Below are positions 62,427 through 64,000 of a stretch of 64,000 nt of DNA, piece by piece. A model generated the notes under the pieces. The model was given only the letters and a program-made list of their open reading frames with translations. It was not told where the DNA came from and did not search any database. Each line of letters opens with the position of its first letter. Position 1 is the stretch's first letter. This stretch comes from Maricaulis maris (GTDB lineage: Bacteria > Pseudomonadota > Alphaproteobacteria > Caulobacterales > Maricaulaceae), in the NCBI RefSeq assembly GCF_036322705.1, contig NZ_AP027270.1, forward strand, positions 2,605,501 to 2,669,500, given 5' to 3'. Position numbers and translations under genes: made by a program.

Positions 62427-62455
62427 GCCTCCTCCCGTGGCGGGGAGGCATTTTT
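62427..62455 (+). terminator. Intrinsic terminator of the 59.3-62.3 kb gene group
   Basis: GCCTCC(T)CCCG pairs with CGGGGAGGC over a TGG loop (one bulge), followed by ATTTTT on the plus strand. It ends just before the converging regulator stop. Confidence 0.75.
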
Positions 62456-62460
62456 CGTGC

Positions 62461-63924
62461 TCAGCCGGCGGCGCGAACGCCGTCGACATCCAGCTCGTAT
62501 TCCCGAACCTTGCGGTACAGGGTCGACCGACCAACACCGAGGCGCCGGGCCACTTCACTCATGCGCCCGGCATAGGTCTCGATCGCGAACTCGATCAGAT
62601 CGCGCTCGATATCCTCGAGTGAGCGCAGGTGCCCGCCCTCATCCATGATCTCAACCGGTCCCAGCTCGCTGGCCACCGATGTGTCACCGGCGGCAATCGA
62701 GCTCGCCATCGCGGTCAGCGCGCCGGTATCCGGCATCTCGCCGATCTGCGGCGTCAAACCGGAAATCTGCGGGAAATCGGCCGGCGTCAAATGGTCATCG
62801 TCCGACAGGACAACCGCGCGGAACACCGCATTCTCGAGCTGGCGGACATTGCCCGGCCAGTCATAGGTCGTCAGTAGCGCATGGGTTTCCGGCACCGCGT
62901 CGATGATCGACTTGTCTTCCTGGGCGTTGAACCGGCCAATGAAATGGCGGACCAGAGCCGGGATGTCGTCCTTGCGAGACCGCAGCGACGGCACTTCGAT
63001 CGGGAAGACGTTCAGGCGATAGAACAGGTCCTCGCGGAAGGCGCCGCAGGCAACCTGCTCGGCCAGATCGCGATTGGTGGCGGAAATGATCCGGACATTG
63101 ACCTTGACCGGGCGCTTGCCACCCACCGGGTCAACCTCGCCCTCCTGCAGGGCCCGCAGCAGCTTGACCTGCATGTCGAGCGGCAGCTCGCCGATCTCGT
63201 CGAGGAAGAGCGTCCCGCCATCGGCTTCCTGGAACTTGCCCATATGCTTGCCGACAGCGCCGGTGAAGGCGCCTTTCTCGTGACCGAACAGGGTCGACTC
63301 GACCAGGTTTTCCGGGATCGCACCGCAGTTCACGGCGACGAAGGGGCCACCGGCGCGCTTGGACGCCGCCATGATCGACCCGGCGACCAGCTCCTTGCCA
63401 ACGCCGCTCTCTCCGGTAATCAGGATGGGAATGTCGGACTGCGCCGCGCGCTCACCCAGACGCACCACCTGGCGCATCGTCGGCGCTCCGGCGATCATGT
63501 CGGCAAAGCCCAGCGTGCCTTCCGCCTTGCGGCTGAGACGCTTCACTTCACCGGACAGGTTCTGGACCCGAAGGGCATTGCGGATCGAAACCGTGATCCG
63601 TTCCGGGCTGGCCGGCTTCACGAAGAAGTCCACCGCCCCGGCCCGCATGGCCGCCACAACGGTCTCGATACCGCCGCTCGCCGTCAGCACGATGACGGGA
63701 AGGTCGGGCTGTTTGCGTTTGACCGCCTCCAGCGTCTCCATTCCGTCCATGCCCGGCATGATCAGATCGAGGAGCATCACGTCAACGCCCGGAGACGCGA
63801 CGCGATCCAGGGCGGCCTCGCCGCTTTCCGCGGTCTCTGCCCGATAGCCCTGCTTCTCGATCACCGCCTGAAGAAGGCGGCGTTGTGTCGGATCGTCATC
63901 GACGATCAGAACTGATTTCACCAT
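62461..63924 (-). CDS. tacA: Sigma-54-dependent NtrC-family response regulator, TacA-like
   Basis: A 487-residue activator: receiver domain (VLIVDDDPTQRRLLQAVIEKQGY, phosphoacceptor Asp53 in LLDLIMPGMDG, lysine in FFVKPASPE), AAA+ domain (Walker A GESGVGKE, sigma-54 contact loop GAFTGA, GGTLFLDEIGELP, arginine finger region REDLFYRLNVFPI) and a C-terminal Fis-type HTH (RMSEVARRLGVGRSTLYRKVREY). The length and the DDDPTQRRLLQAV opening resemble Caulobacter TacA, the CtrA-controlled activator of stalk genes; the symbol is tentative. The ATG at 63924 is preferred over a GTG one codon upstream. 76 bp of leader remain in the window. Confidence 0.75.
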   Translation of the reverse strand: MVKSVLIVDDDPTQRRLLQAVIEKQGYRAETAESGEAALDRVASPGVDVMLLDLIMPGMDGMETLEAVKRKQPDLPVIVLTASGGIETVVAAMRAGAVDFFVKPASPERITVSIRNALRVQNLSGEVKRLSRKAEGTLGFADMIAGAPTMRQVVRLGERAAQSDIPILITGESGVGKELVAGSIMAASKRAGGPFVAVNCGAIPENLVESTLFGHEKGAFTGAVGKHMGKFQEADGGTLFLDEIGELPLDMQVKLLRALQEGEVDPVGGKRPVKVNVRIISATNRDLAEQVACGAFREDLFYRLNVFPIEVPSLRSRKDDIPALVRHFIGRFNAQEDKSIIDAVPETHALLTTYDWPGNVRQLENAVFRAVVLSDDDHLTPADFPQISGLTPQIGEMPDTGALTAMASSIAAGDTSVASELGPVEIMDEGGHLRSLEDIERDLIEFAIETYAGRMSEVARRLGVGRSTLYRKVREYELDVDGVRAAG

Positions 63925-64000
63925 CACCCACGCCTTTTCGGTCGCCTTGTTATTTCGCCGGACCTTCTGGCCTCACCACCCTTGCGGGCGGGGCGTCTAT

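Overview
The window looks like chromosomal DNA of a stalked, marine Caulobacter-relative (Maricaulis/Hyphomonadaceae type alphaproteobacterium). The evidence is high GC, long TonB-dependent receptors, dense ATGA/GTGA-overlapped operons, and close matches to the alphaproteobacterial cell-cycle proteins CpdR, GapR and a TacA-like sigma-54 activator. The assignment is inference from gene content; no taxonomic marker such as rRNA is present.

Layout. (1) 1-10.3 kb is a sugar-nucleotide block: ugd (running off the left edge), glmM, galU, a galE remnant cut by an IS3-family element, the rmlACBD dTDP-rhamnose operon and a UDP-glucuronate 4-epimerase. Together these make UDP-Glc, UDP-GlcA, UDP-GalA, GlcN-1-P and dTDP-rhamnose for envelope polysaccharide. 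(2) 10.5-20.7 kb is a PrtDEF-like type I secretion operon (ABC, membrane fusion protein, TolC) followed by its likely cargo, an 1832-residue protein with ten cadherin-like repeats, a pre-peptidase domain, a serralysin-type M10 protease domain and RTX repeats. This is the most unusual system here. (3) 20.8-30 kb holds kdsD, gpmA with a reductase-less RibD, a pentapeptide-repeat protein, a small heat-shock gene with a ROSE-type RNA thermometer, an exported methyltransferase-like lipoprotein, hisN, an XRE regulator, an N-formylglutamate amidohydrolase and cpdR. (4) 30.2-36 kb has a large TonB receptor, tRNA-Val(GAC), a sulfotransferase and mrp. (5) 35.7-40.4 kb is a cobalamin-riboswitch-controlled btuB-btuF-btuC-btuD uptake operon.

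(6) 40.5-51.5 kb contains a WecG/TagA glycosyltransferase, a small exported protein, mnmC, an RBBP9-like hydrolase, motA, an MFS transporter, a coupled trio of two DUF1194 von Willebrand-like proteins and a lytic transglycosylase, an Fe-alcohol dehydrogenase and a dienelactone hydrolase. (7) 51.6-55 kb has rpmJ, a HAD hydrolase and a pair of acyl-CoA dehydrogenases. (8) 55-59.3 kb is a MASE1-CHASE-PAS histidine kinase split by an IS630-family element, with its response regulator. (9) 59.3-64 kb has a TPR protein, an alpha/beta hydrolase, gapR, two uncharacterised small proteins and a TacA-like regulator.

Both insertion sequences carry their transposase in two frames joined by a recognisable -1 slippery run. 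Several start codons were moved inward or outward from the longest open frame on the basis of ribosome binding sites, stop-start overlaps or homology; these choices are stated in each entry. No computation or database search was run: family names rest on recognised motifs and remembered family features.
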